Shown here piece by piece: positions 45,334 through 53,221 of a DNA stretch of 64,000 bases. The position numbers were made by a program, and so were the translations under genes. The stretch lies in the NCBI RefSeq assembly GCF_008086045.1, contig NZ_VSEY01000021.1, positions 161,485 to 225,484 of the forward strand. The letters run 5' to 3'. The stretch comes from Nonomuraea sp. PA05. GTDB taxonomy: Bacteria > Actinomycetota > Actinomycetes > Streptosporangiales > Streptosporangiaceae. Every line of letters begins with the position of its first letter. The first letter of the stretch is position 1. Below the pieces are notes generated by a model. It did not search any database. It was not told the origin of the DNA and worked only from the letters and a program-made list of their open reading frames with translations.

Positions 45334-46341
45334 TCAGGCGCCCGCGCTGTCGAGCCGGTTGAGCTGTTCACCCGTGAGCTTGACGTCGAGCGCCGGCAAC
45401 GCCGCCTCATACTGCTGAAGCGTCCGCGGCCCGATCAACGGCACCACCGTCGGCGAGGACTGCTGCATCAACCACGCCAGCACCAACGCGTTCGGAGTCA
45501 CCCCCACCTCCGCCGCCACCTCGACGACCGCAGCGGCCCGCGCCTCGGCATCGGGCCCGTCGTACGCGCTCATCACCCCGTGATTCCTGCGCTTGCCCGG
45601 GTCGTCGTAGATGCCCTTGAGAATCGGGGAGTACGCCACGAGCGTCAGATCGTCATGCGTCTGCAGATAGTCGAGCTGCTCGTCGTCCACGATGGACACA
45701 TGCCGCAACCCGGCACGCCGCCGCAGGTACGAGTGCTGCTGCTGCAACGCGACCGGCGCCGGCCAGCCGTGCTGCGCGCACAACTGCCGGATCCGCTCCA
45801 GTCGCCAGGTCCGCACGTTCGACCAGCCGATGTACCGGGCCTTGCCCGCCTGCACGATCCCGGCGAGCGCCTCCAGCGTCTCCTCCAGGGGCGTGCTCCG
45901 GTCGTCGACGTGCACGTAGTACAGGTCGACGTGGTCGGTGCCGAGCCGGCGCAGGCTGCCGTCGATCGCGTCGCGCAACGTCTTCGCCCCGGCGCCGACG
46001 AAGTTCCGGTAGGCGGCGTCCCAGTCCGGCCGGCCGTCGTCCCAGACCAGGTCCAGGTCCTTCACGACGGCGCTGCCCTTCGTGGCCAGGAACACGTCCT
46101 CGCGCCGGCCGGTCCTCGCCAGCCAGCGGCCGATCAGCTCCTCGCTCTCGCCGCCGTGACTGCCCTGGTTCTCCCACCAGCAGTAGCAGTCGGCGGTGTC
46201 CAGGAAGTTGCCGCCCGCCTCCGCGTACCGGTCCAGGATCGTCACCGCCTCGTCCTCCGGCGTGACTGTGCCCATGATCATGCATCCGAGGGCGAGCTGG
46301 CTGATCTGTTCGCCGGTACGGCCAAGCTGCACGGTCTTCAC
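45334..46341 (-). CDS. Aldo/keto reductase
   Basis: 335 residues, an (alpha/beta)8 NADPH-dependent oxidoreductase. Catalytic tetrad segments are NFLDTADCYCW (Asp, Tyr), LATKGS (Lys) and LYYVHVDD (His); the C-terminal IGPRTLQQYEAAL loop binds the cofactor phosphate. It follows the subfamily with the GCMIMGTVTPEDEAV start. GTG 46341 is supported by AGGAGAAG at an appropriate distance; a start at 46413 is less likely. Substrate unknown. Confidence 0.88.
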   Translation of the reverse strand: MKTVQLGRTGEQISQLALGCMIMGTVTPEDEAVTILDRYAEAGGNFLDTADCYCWWENQGSHGGESEELIGRWLARTGRREDVFLATKGSAVVKDLDLVWDDGRPDWDAAYRNFVGAGAKTLRDAIDGSLRRLGTDHVDLYYVHVDDRSTPLEETLEALAGIVQAGKARYIGWSNVRTWRLERIRQLCAQHGWPAPVALQQQHSYLRRRAGLRHVSIVDDEQLDYLQTHDDLTLVAYSPILKGIYDDPGKRRNHGVMSAYDGPDAEARAAAVVEVAAEVGVTPNALVLAWLMQQSSPTVVPLIGPRTLQQYEAALPALDVKLTGEQLNRLDSAGA

Positions 46342-46499
46342 GTGACTTCTCCTGTCGTCGATGGCGACGGGTGCTGGTGTTGACGGTAGGAGCTTGAGCG
46401 CGCTCCAGGTCAAGGGCGATTCGACCGCCCAGGCGACGACGTGGACGAGGCGCCGGAGAACGATGGACAGCAGCGGGCTCTGCGAGTAGGACGGACATC

Positions 46500-47009
46500 G
46501 TGCCGGACCTGTTGTGGGACGAGGTGAAGGATCTCTTCGATCCCGAGCTCAACGGAGCATTGCCCGACGTGGTCGTGGAAGAGACGACGGTCGAGGACTG
46601 GCAGGCCCTGCTGGATCTCGTCCGGGCACGAAGGTGGCCTCATGCCTATTCGGTCGGCGGCGAGCCCGCGGAGCTGGTGTCGGCCGCCGCCATGGTCGTG
46701 AGCGCCGACGGCGGAGGCGTACCCGAGCTGGCCGTCACCCCGGAGCTGCACGTCCGACCGATCCCCGAAGTTTTGTTGATTTTCAGGATGTATCAACCCG
46801 AATCCATCGACTTCGACGTCGATCTCAGGGAGCTGCAAGGACAGGAACGCTTGAATCTCCTCGTCGACGTCTTACGGGCGATCGGACGGCACCTGGGAAA
46901 GTCCGTATCGATGAGCGCGGAGCACTCCCCTGGCCATCCGGACCTTGCGTTCGACGTCGAGGCAGACCGGGTGATACTGCTGGCCGATCCCGCCAGAAGA
47001 CCGCTGTGA
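46500..47009 (+). CDS. Hypothetical protein, 169 aa
   Basis: 169 residues, acidic and soluble. From GTG 46500 it starts MPDLLWDEVKDLFDPELNGA and has alternating helix/strand segments, ending in FDVEADRVILLADPARRPL. The style (short, acidic, isolated) resembles immunity proteins or small cytoplasmic partners of actinomycetes, but no neighbouring toxin is visible. Family not recognised. Confidence 0.65.
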   Translation: MPDLLWDEVKDLFDPELNGALPDVVVEETTVEDWQALLDLVRARRWPHAYSVGGEPAELVSAAAMVVSADGGGVPELAVTPELHVRPIPEVLLIFRMYQPESIDFDVDLRELQGQERLNLLVDVLRAIGRHLGKSVSMSAEHSPGHPDLAFDVEADRVILLADPARRPL

Positions 47010-47128
47010 CGGACGGCAGGACCTCAACAACGCACACGATCCCAGCAGCCGACCGCCCCGCATGCATCACGGCTTGCGGTGCCTCCAGCCCGCAAAGGCG
47101 TCAGGGGAAGCGACCACCCCCGCCAGTG

Positions 47129-47623
47129 TCAGACGTTCTCGTCCTCATCCTGGCCATGGGGACGCGGCGGAAGAATGACAGAAAGATCGTCATCTACCTC
47201 GATCAGGTACTGAGCAGCCATCGCGGCCACGTAGAAACCCATTTGGGAACGCAGGTCACCAAGCGCCAGCCCAAGCCGCCTGGCCCCCGCGACACTCGTC
47301 TGAGAGCCGAAGTTCTCACCTTGCGGCCCGGCCGCCTCCACGAACCGACGGCAGGCGGCCCGCATGGACTTCAACGTGACGGAAAGCTCCCGCCCGACAT
47401 CATGCTGTTCAAGTTGTTCGGCGATGAAGGCCCAAATTTCCAGGGCCGAGCGAACACAGTGCTCCACATCGTCGACATGCCGATCCACGAAGAGCAGCTT
47501 GCGCTCTTCGATGAAGTCCATCACCTCATGAGCGGCCCTGCGCTCCGCACTCGTCTTGCGCCACTGAACACCGAAGAGCGGCGTGCCCACGCCTATGACT
47601 TCGAACGGTATACGACCCATCAT
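47129..47623 (-). CDS. DUF6650-like hypothetical protein
   Basis: 164 residues. The sequence IPFEVIGVGTPLFGVQWRK, AHEVMDFIEERKLLF, VEHCVRSALEIWAFIAEQL matches my recollection of the DUF6650 family, found in scattered bacteria, function unknown; this is recall, not a search. It is convergent with the hypothetical gene at 46500 and divergent from the gene at 47718. Confidence 0.65.
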   Translation of the reverse strand: MMGRIPFEVIGVGTPLFGVQWRKTSAERRAAHEVMDFIEERKLLFVDRHVDDVEHCVRSALEIWAFIAEQLEQHDVGRELSVTLKSMRAACRRFVEAAGPQGENFGSQTSVAGARRLGLALGDLRSQMGFYVAAMAAQYLIEVDDDLSVILPPRPHGQDEDENV

Positions 47624-47717
47624 CCGAGCGTAGTGCGCACGCTACTGTGAGCGAGCAGAGTCTCCACAACTTGTCCCGGCCCGTTGCACGGGCTCGTGGG
47701 GTGGGCGACACTGCGGC

Positions 47718-48128
47718 GTGCATTCCGAAGAGCAAGCCGAGCAGGTGGCCGCCCTCGAACGAAGAAGGTGGGCGGCGCTGGAGCACGCGCTCGAAGTCGT
47801 GCAGCGCGACGTCCGCACCTCGGGAATCCCGGGCGCGCTACGCCTGACCACACCTGACTGGGACGGCAGCGGCCACGCCTGGGTGGAGTTCCAGGGCGCC
47901 TACCACGGCAACGGCATCCCACCCACCGCGGGCGCCGACGCCCAGGGGGCGCTCGCGCGCGTGGCCGACGCCACCCAAGAAGTGATCATGGAGCTGATCT
48001 GGAAGGCCTGGCCCGTCTGCACCACGCACGATCGCGGCCTGCGCGTCCGGCTGGAAGGCGAACTAGTTGTGTGGACGTGTACGGGCGACGGAACGCACAC
48101 CGTCGCACCAGTCGGCGAGCTGCCTTGA
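47718..48128 (+). CDS. Hypothetical protein, 136 aa
   Basis: 136 residues starting with GTG 47718. It has a helical N-terminus (EQVAALERRRWAALEHALEV) and a C-terminal region with WVEFQGAYHGNGI, and two cysteines (WPVCTT, VWTCTG). No family recognised. A short soluble protein, probably cytoplasmic. Confidence 0.55.
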   Translation: MHSEEQAEQVAALERRRWAALEHALEVVQRDVRTSGIPGALRLTTPDWDGSGHAWVEFQGAYHGNGIPPTAGADAQGALARVADATQEVIMELIWKAWPVCTTHDRGLRVRLEGELVVWTCTGDGTHTVAPVGELP

Positions 48129-48324
48129 CCATCGAAGCCGCAGACATGCACGCGGCGGACGGCGATCAGCCGCCGACTCATGTGGTTGACGGGAAACAAC
48201 ACGACATGTGATTCTCAAGGCAGCGTTCTGGACGCTGGAATCTGTTTTGTGGGTGCGCGGTCGCCGCGCATGATGCGTTGCAGGCTCCAGCGACAGACAC
48301 CGACCTCCGAGAGGTGGCTCTGTC
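48129..48324. other. Intergenic stretch without a supported gene
   Basis: Nothing beyond ordinary sequence is visible in these 196 bp. With the small peptide gene that follows and 48457-48599, it forms a 471-bp low-information interval. Confidence 0.5.
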
Positions 48325-48456
48325 GTGTCGTTACCCCTTGCCGTCCTGATCACGGTTCTCCCCTGGCTGGTGCTCGGCCTCGTCGCACTCCTGCGTGCGC
48401 GCAGAGAGGACATCCCCGCCGTCATTCGCGCTCTCGCCCGCTGGGGACGCCACTGA
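48325..48456 (+). CDS. 43-residue single-pass membrane peptide
   Basis: A 43-residue frame from GTG 48325 to TGA 48454-48456. It has one strong transmembrane segment (LAVLITVLPWLVLGLVALL) followed by a basic RARREDIPAVIRALARWGRH tail, the positive-inside pattern of an N-out or inserted peptide. GAGAGG lies ten bases upstream. It is below the usual gene-finding size limit and I did not find a family name, but similar 40-45 residue peptides with a trailing RREDIP-type motif are a plausible small-protein class in actinomycetes. Confidence 0.6.
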   Translation: MSLPLAVLITVLPWLVLGLVALLRARREDIPAVIRALARWGRH

Positions 48457-48599
48457 CCCGCAGAGAAGGACGATCGCAGGGCTGCGGCGGCGCGGCACGG
48501 TCCCATGTGCACCAATGACTTCCGGTCGGCAGTGCCGTCTACAGCATCAGCGACAGGCCGAACGGCCCCCAGGCGACCCAATGCGACGGAGTTCCGATC

Positions 48600-49376
48600 A
48601 TGCGGAAGCTGATAGCGACAGTGTTCAACTACTCCCTCGACGGCCTCCTCGCCGACGAGGGCACCGCCTTCTGGAAGTTCTGCTTCGACCAGCCCGAGAA
48701 CCGTGATCCCGCCGACGAGGCACACCTCGACTTCCTCCGCAGCGCGCACGCCCACCTCATGGGCCGCACCGCCTACGAGGGCATCGCCGAGGGCATGACG
48801 ACTTCCACCGACCACCCGTTCGCCGACATCCTGAACACCGGACGCAAGGTCGTCTTGTCCCGGACCCTGAAGACGGCCGACTGGGCCCGCACCACCATCG
48901 CCGCCGGTGACACGACAGAAGAGATCGACAAGCTCAGGGTGGGCGGCAACGGCCACATCATCGTCTGGGGCGGCGTCAGCCTCTGGCGGTCGCTCATGCG
49001 GCTCGACCTGATCGACGAGCTCCGGCTGAGCGTGTTCCCCTACGTCGCGGGCGAGGGCACCCGCCTGTTCGACGGCGTCCCCAAGGACTACCAGCTCGAC
49101 CTGGTCTCCAGCACCGCCTCCAGCAACGGGATCGTGTATCTGCGGTACCACCGGCCCCGCTGGCCCAGCGACCGGCCGCGCACCACGAGCGCCGGCCGGC
49201 CTGTGGATGATCGGCATAGGCGCGACCCCGGACGACAGACACACGGGCCGTCCCTCAGAGATCAAAGAGGCCCTCTCCCCGACCAGGGGGAGAGGGCCTC
49301 TCTCGCGCGGAGGATCGGGGATTTGAACCCCGGATGGGCGGTAAACCCAAACCGCATTAGCAGTGCGGCGCCATAG
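48600..49376 (+). CDS. RibD C-terminal/DHFR-fold reductase with anomalous C-terminal extension
   Basis: The first 187 or so residues are a dihydrofolate-reductase-like RibD-C domain: KLIATVFNYSLDGLLADE, LMGRTAYEGIAEGM, VVLSRTLKTADWARTTI, IIVWGGVSLWRSLMRLDLID, LRLSVFPYVAGEGTRLF. Actinomycete homologues of about 185-190 residues end near YLRYHRP. Here the frame continues another 70 residues through a terminator hairpin and antisense to the tRNA-Ser gene before a TAG at 49374. The extension has no family character and is best read as loss of the native stop, or as an unstable tail; the functional domain is probably complete. Reaction unknown. Confidence 0.8.
   Translation: MRKLIATVFNYSLDGLLADEGTAFWKFCFDQPENRDPADEAHLDFLRSAHAHLMGRTAYEGIAEGMTTSTDHPFADILNTGRKVVLSRTLKTADWARTTIAAGDTTEEIDKLRVGGNGHIIVWGGVSLWRSLMRLDLIDELRLSVFPYVAGEGTRLFDGVPKDYQLDLVSSTASSNGIVYLRYHRPRWPSDRPRTTSAGRPVDDRHRRDPGRQTHGPSLRDQRGPLPDQGERASLARRIGDLNPGWAVNPNRISSAAP
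49267..49300 (-). terminator. Rho-independent terminator of tRNA-Ser
   Basis: A perfect 14-bp stem (GAGGCCCTCTCCCC with its complement at 49287-49300) and a 6-base loop, immediately downstream of the tRNA on the minus strand and followed in that direction by a short T run (TTTGA). It lies inside the reductase frame on the plus strand. Confidence 0.8.
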
Positions 49377-49397
49377 ACCTGACTAGGCGAATCCTCC
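49308..49397 (-). tRNA. tRNA-Ser (anticodon GCT)
   Basis: Minus-strand 90-nt tRNA. Acceptor stem GGAGGAT pairs with ATCCTCC, discriminator G at 49308; anticodon arm CCGCA/TGCGG around CTGCTAA gives anticodon GCT for AGC/AGU; a long variable arm (GTTTGGGTTTACCGCC) fits the class II serine type; T arm GGGGTTCAAATCCCC. CCA is not encoded. It reads antisense to the last codons of the reductase frame. Confidence 0.95.
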
Positions 49398-49478
49398 AGG
49401 AGCCACCGCGGCTCAGCACAGCGTACCGGCCTTCCGCCGAGGCGGCAAAGCGATTCCCCCGGTGGCCTTCACCAAGAG

Positions 49479-49554
49479 TTATCAACAGCCTGTGGGTAAC
49501 CCCCTGTGGAAGAAGCCCGCCCAGAGCTGGAGCGGGCTTCAAGCCTGTGGATAA
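49479..49554. promoter_or_regulatory. Cluster of DnaA-box-like 9-mers
   Basis: Four 9-mers lie in 76 bp: TTATCAACA at 49479 (one mismatch to TTATCCACA), TGTGGGTAA at 49491 (complement TTACCCACA, one mismatch), TGTGGAAGA at 49505 (complement TCTTCCACA, two mismatches) and TGTGGATAA at 49546 (complement TTATCCACA, perfect). Orientation alternates. They sit between tRNA-Ser and the end of yceI. Confidence 0.45.
49512..49539 (-). terminator. Hairpin downstream of yceI
   Basis: AAGCCCGC and GCGGGCTT form an 8-bp stem around an 12-base loop. It is 37 bp downstream of the YceI stop on the minus strand, the position expected of a terminator. It lacks a long U run. Confidence 0.5.
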
Positions 49555-49575
49555 CTCCCCCGAACGCACACAGGG

Positions 49576-50139
49576 TCAGGCAGCCGGGTTGGCCTCGCCC
49601 TCGATCTCGATCTTGACCTTCTTGCCGACCAGCACGCCACCGGTCTCCAGCGCCTGGTTCCAGGTCAGGCCGAAGTCCTCGCGGTCGAACTCGGTGCTGA
49701 TCGAGAAGCCCCACACGGCCTGGCCCCACGGGTTCGTGCCGGCGCCGCCGTACTCGACGGTGAGCTCGACCTCGCGGGTGACGTCGCGGATGGTCAGGTC
49801 ACCGACGACGGTGAACTCGTCGCCGGAGTGCCCGGTCACGCGGGTGCTCCTGAAGGTGATCTGCGGGAACTTCTCGACGGCCAGGAAGTCGTCGCTGCGC
49901 AGGTGGCCGTCGCGGTCCGGGGCGCCGGTGGAGATGCTCTCGGCCTGGATCGTGAGCTCGGCGGCGGACTCGAGCGGGTTGTCCGCGACCGTGACCGAGC
50001 CGTTGAAGGTGCCGAAGTGGCCGCGGACCTTGCTGACCATCATGTGCTTGACGACGAAGCCGATGGTGGTGTGGGCGGCGTCGAGGTTGTAGGCGCCGGC
50101 GGCCGGGATGGTCAGGGACTCCCAGGTGCGGGTGGTCAT
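49576..50139 (-). CDS. YceI-family lipid-binding protein
   Basis: 187 residues. The lipocalin-like YceI fold shows as AGAYNLDAAHTTIGFVVKHM at the start, KVRGHFGTFNGSVTVAD, the middle STGAPDRDGHLRSDDFL and the conserved ending KVKIEIEGEAN. There is no signal peptide, so it is cytoplasmic, as in many actinomycetes. The family binds isoprenoid quinones or long-chain lipids. It is divergent from a MarR regulator at 50239, a pairing that suggests stress- or ligand-induced expression. Confidence 0.9.
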   Translation of the reverse strand: MTTRTWESLTIPAAGAYNLDAAHTTIGFVVKHMMVSKVRGHFGTFNGSVTVADNPLESAAELTIQAESISTGAPDRDGHLRSDDFLAVEKFPQITFRSTRVTGHSGDEFTVVGDLTIRDVTREVELTVEYGGAGTNPWGQAVWGFSISTEFDREDFGLTWNQALETGGVLVGKKVKIEIEGEANPAA

Positions 50140-50202
50140 GGGGTTCTCCTAGAAGGTAGGTAGCTGTTGTGCGGATGTCTGCGGCAACAACTTTCTACAT
50201 GA

Positions 50203-50212
50203 GGAATATTCC
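50203..50212. promoter_or_regulatory. Palindrome in yceI/MarR divergent region
   Basis: GGAATATTCC, a perfect 10-bp palindrome, lies within a wider dyad (GTGCGGA at about 50169 and TCCGCAC at 50210) in the 99-bp interval between the divergent yceI and MarR starts. It is a candidate MarR operator; position and symmetry only. Confidence 0.4.
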
Positions 50213-50238
50213 GCACGTCAACTATCGTCGGATAAGCT

Positions 50239-50751
50239 ATGAGCGTGATGAACTTCGACGACTCCCGGCTGACGGCCATCGGACTGCTGACCGAGGTCCA
50301 CTCCGGGTTGATGAACCGGTTCCAGCCGGTCCTGAGCGCGGCGGGGTTGTCGGAGATCGACTTCGAGACCGTCATCCGGTTGGCACGTTCCCCGCAGCAG
50401 CGGCTGCGGATGAGCGACCTCGCGGCTCAGACCGAGCTGTCCACCAGCGGCGTGACGCGGGTCGTGGACAGGCTCGAACGGGAGGGGCTGGTCAGGCGCG
50501 AGGCGTGCGCCAGCGACCGCCGGGCCTCCTACGCCGCCCTCACCGACGCGGGCCGGGAGCGGCTGGAATCGGTTCTGCCCGACCACCTGCGCGACATCGA
50601 GGAGTGCTTCACCGGCCTGCTGGGCTCCGGCGAGCTGGAGACGTTCCTCAAGAGCCTGCGCAAGATCCGCGACGTGGTGCGCCCCTGCGCCACGGCCGGC
50701 GCAGCGGAGAGCACCTGCCCTACGGAGCGGGAAGCTCCAGCGCGGTCCTGA
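50239..50751 (+). CDS. MarR-family transcriptional regulator
   Basis: 170 residues with a MarR winged helix (LRMSDLAAQTELSTSGVTRV, then VDRLEREGLVRREACASDRRA) and dimerisation helices. It probably controls the divergent yceI gene. The last 15-30 residues (RKIRDVVRPCATAGAAESTCPTERE and on) are low-complexity and lie over the 3' end of the sigma-factor gene, so the true stop may originally have been earlier. Confidence 0.85.
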   Translation: MSVMNFDDSRLTAIGLLTEVHSGLMNRFQPVLSAAGLSEIDFETVIRLARSPQQRLRMSDLAAQTELSTSGVTRVVDRLEREGLVRREACASDRRASYAALTDAGRERLESVLPDHLRDIEECFTGLLGSGELETFLKSLRKIRDVVRPCATAGAAESTCPTEREAPARS

Positions 50752-51217
50752 GCTTGGCCATCGCCCGCGACACCGTGCTCTTGACGGTGCCGACGCTGAT
50801 CCCGAGCGTCTTGGCGATCTCCGGCTCGGTCATGTCCTCGTAGTAGCGCAGCACGATCGCGGCCCGCATGCGCTCCGGGAGCTCCCGCAGCGCCTGTTCG
50901 AGCGCCTCGTGCACCTCGGACGACCCCGCCGGCTCGCAGCTCACCTGCTCGGGCAGCTCGTCCGACGGGTACTCCTCCAGCTTGCGCCGCCGCCACTGCG
51001 AGATGTTGATGTTCACCATGGCCCGCCGCACGTAGCCGTCCAGGGCCCTGCGGTCCTCGATGCGCTCCCAGGCCTGGTAGGTCTTGGTCAGCGCGCTCTG
51101 CAACAAATCCTCGGCGTCCAGCGGATGCCCGGTGAGCTGATGGGCCGTACGCAGCAGCGCGGGACCGCGTGCCGTGACGTACTCGCGGAACTCGTCTTCC
51201 CAGCCGGTGGTCTGCAT
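50720..51217 (-). CDS. SigE-family ECF RNA polymerase sigma factor
   Basis: 165 residues, a short ECF-type sigma factor of the SigE (ECF40-like) class. Region 2 is WEDEFREYVTARGPALLRTA to YVRRAMVNINISQWRR, region 4 is LPERMRAAIVLRYYEDMTEP and EIAKTLGISVGTVKSTVSRA. It directs polymerase to a small set of stress promoters. No anti-sigma partner is visible next to it. The start at ATG 51217 fits the family; its 3' end overlaps the MarR gene by 32 bp. Confidence 0.9.
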   Translation of the reverse strand: MQTTGWEDEFREYVTARGPALLRTAHQLTGHPLDAEDLLQSALTKTYQAWERIEDRRALDGYVRRAMVNINISQWRRRKLEEYPSDELPEQVSCEPAGSSEVHEALEQALRELPERMRAAIVLRYYEDMTEPEIAKTLGISVGTVKSTVSRAMAKLRTALELPAP

Positions 51218-51435
51218 CGTGGCCAGAATCGCAGCCTGATGCCCTATTAGGCCGGAACCTCAATTCAGGTTTCGGCCCGCCGAAGATAAAGGTCCGTCAA
51301 GGTCGGTGGTGGTTTGTACGCCGCCGTAGGTGAAGGCACTTCCCCGGGGATGCGTATTTTGCTCCGTTCTGGCCCCCTACGGTGTGAGCCGCCCCCAAGT
51401 CATGTGAATCTAGTAGCCGAGCGAGGGAGGGGCGG

Positions 51436-52377
51436 ATGGGGTATCCGAGCGTTGAGCGCCGCCGGGTGCTCGCCGCGGCCGCGCTCGGCCGCGAGAGCCG
51501 CGTTCCCGGCCCCGACCCGGTGGACGGCGAGCCGCTGCGCGCCGTCGTGGGCGAGGTGCTGGACGTCAGCCCGCATCTGATCACCATCGAGACCCCTTCA
51601 GGCACCCAGGAACGGCTGGTGATCGCCCCGTGGGCCACCGCCTGGCACGGCGCCGACGTCGCGCCCGCCGACCTGCCCGTGGGCTCCATGGTGCTGATGC
51701 GCGCGCTGCGCGACGGCCGCGTGATCGAGCGGATCTGGGCCGACACCACCCGCATCACGGGCACGATCCTGTCCATCGAGGGCCGCAGGGATCTGACGGT
51801 CGAGCTCGACTGCGGCCCGCACCGCGGCCACCGCACGGTCGTCATCCCCTACCGCTCGTCGGGACGGCTGCAGGTGCGCCATCCCAAGTTCGAGCCCGGC
51901 TACCTCTTCGACGCCATCGGCGTCCGGCGTGACGGGGCGAGCCTCGCCCTGCTGCCCGCGACCTCGCAGCCGCCGTACCCGGCGCGGTCCGTGCCGCCGC
52001 CTCCGCCCGCGTACAAACAGACGCGCATCTCCGGGACGGCCACCTGGTCGGACACCTTCGACGAGGAGGAGCGGGGCGCGGCATACCCGATGCTGGAACG
52101 TGCCGACACCGGCTGCGCCCAGGCGGGCGTGTCGTGCGCGGGCCTGCCGTACCTCTCCGTGGGGTCGTTGCTGCAGGTCAGGAACGTGTGCTCGAACCGT
52201 TCCTCGAACGTGCCCGTGGTGGCGTGCGGGTGCATGGCGGGACGCTTCTGCGATCGTTGCGTGGAGTGCGACACCTCGCCGCGCGGGCGGATCGCGGAGC
52301 TGTCGCCGTCCTCCTACGTGGAGCTGGGCGGCGAACTGGTCAAGGGATGCTTCAACGCGCAGATCGGATGGGGGTGA
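51436..52377 (+). CDS. Cys-rich protein with a C-terminal double-psi beta-barrel-like region
   Basis: 313 residues without a signal peptide. The N-terminal half (about 30-165) is beta-rich (GEVLDVSPHLITIETPSG, LPVGSMVLMRALRDGRVIE), then a Pro-rich linker and a Cys-rich domain with about nine cysteines. The ending (SGTATWSDTF, LPYLSVGSLLQVRN, GRIAELSPSSYVELG) resembles the double-psi barrel of RlpA/expansin proteins. It starts at ATG 51436 and its stop overlaps the start of the MauE-type gene, so the two form a pair. Function unknown; a redox-stabilised surface or cytoplasmic protein is possible. Confidence 0.6.
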   Translation: MGYPSVERRRVLAAAALGRESRVPGPDPVDGEPLRAVVGEVLDVSPHLITIETPSGTQERLVIAPWATAWHGADVAPADLPVGSMVLMRALRDGRVIERIWADTTRITGTILSIEGRRDLTVELDCGPHRGHRTVVIPYRSSGRLQVRHPKFEPGYLFDAIGVRRDGASLALLPATSQPPYPARSVPPPPPAYKQTRISGTATWSDTFDEEERGAAYPMLERADTGCAQAGVSCAGLPYLSVGSLLQVRNVCSNRSSNVPVVACGCMAGRFCDRCVECDTSPRGRIAELSPSSYVELGGELVKGCFNAQIGWG

Positions 52378-53177
52378 CGCGCGTGCTGGAATCGCAGCTC
52401 CCGCTCCTGGTCGTGATGCTCGCCCTGGGCACGGCGGCCAAGGTGTTCACCGTCGCGACGAAGGGCGAGCCCGGCGGGTTGTCGCGGCTGGGGCCGGCGG
52501 TGCTGGTGCCCGAGCGCGTCCAGGCCCCGGCGCTGCTGGTGTGCGCGGCCGGTGAGCTGACGCTGGCCGCGGGGCTGCTGCTCACGACGCATCCGCTGTT
52601 CCGGTGGGGAACGGTCGCGTTCTTCGCGCTGTCCACGTACGTGCTGCTGGAGCTGCGCAGGCGGCGGCCCGACGCTGGATGCGGCTGCTTCGGCGAGGTG
52701 AGCTCGGCGCCGGTGGGGCTGCGCTCGGTGGCCAGGACGGTGGTGCTGACCGGGATGGCGGCGGTGTCGGTGTGGGCGCCGGTGCCGGGCTGGGCGGCGG
52801 CGATCTCGCCGTCGTGGCTGCTGGCGGCCGGCGCGGCGGTGCTCCTGCTGCTGTCGCCGGAGATCGAAGAGCTGATCGACCGCGTACGGTACCGCGCCCC
52901 CTGCGAGCAGCGCCGTGGCCCCGCCGAGTCGGTGACGCTGTCGCGGCTCAGGTCGAGCGGCACCTGGCGGGCGCACCGGGGCGAGCTGACCTCGGCGGAG
53001 CCGTACGACACGTGGCGGGAGCTGTGCTGGCGCTTCTTCGCCTTCCGCGGCCACGACGGCGACGACGTGGTCTTCGCCGTCTACCTGGCCGGGCGGCGCC
53101 CGGCGGTGCGGATGGCGGTGGTGGGGGCGCAGGAGGACAGCGGGTCTCTGCCGGAATATACGCCCGTATCGGCCTGA
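52374..53177 (+). CDS. MauE-like/DoxX-type membrane protein with soluble tail
   Basis: 267 residues from GTG 52374 (GTGA overlap; ATG 52368 is also possible). Helices at about 10-30, 55-75, 75-95 and 115-165 follow the MauE-like layout, with the conserved cysteine pair in DAGCGCFGEV near 102-106. The C-terminal 100 residues are soluble. MauE supports maturation of a disulfide-rich partner in methylamine oxidisers; there are no mau genes here, but the partner gene upstream is Cys-rich, which suggests a similar thiol-chemistry pair. Confidence 0.65.
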   Translation: MTRVLESQLPLLVVMLALGTAAKVFTVATKGEPGGLSRLGPAVLVPERVQAPALLVCAAGELTLAAGLLLTTHPLFRWGTVAFFALSTYVLLELRRRRPDAGCGCFGEVSSAPVGLRSVARTVVLTGMAAVSVWAPVPGWAAAISPSWLLAAGAAVLLLLSPEIEELIDRVRYRAPCEQRRGPAESVTLSRLRSSGTWRAHRGELTSAEPYDTWRELCWRFFAFRGHDGDDVVFAVYLAGRRPAVRMAVVGAQEDSGSLPEYTPVSA

Positions 53178-53180
53178 CGC

Positions 53181-53206
53181 TATAGAGCCTTATACAACGC
53201 TCTATA
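53181..53206. other. AT-rich inverted repeat
   Basis: TATAGAGC at 53181-53188 and GCTCTATA at 53199-53206, an 8-bp perfect inverted repeat with a 10-base loop, just after the MauE-type stop. A third related sequence (GCTCTATT) lies within the larger hairpin downstream. Confidence 0.7.
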
Positions 53207-53221
53207 CGCGTGCGGATATAG

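Noticed and set aside
49479..49554. Chromosomal origin of replication
   Set aside because: Only four imperfect boxes, and no dnaA, dnaN or gyrase genes near.
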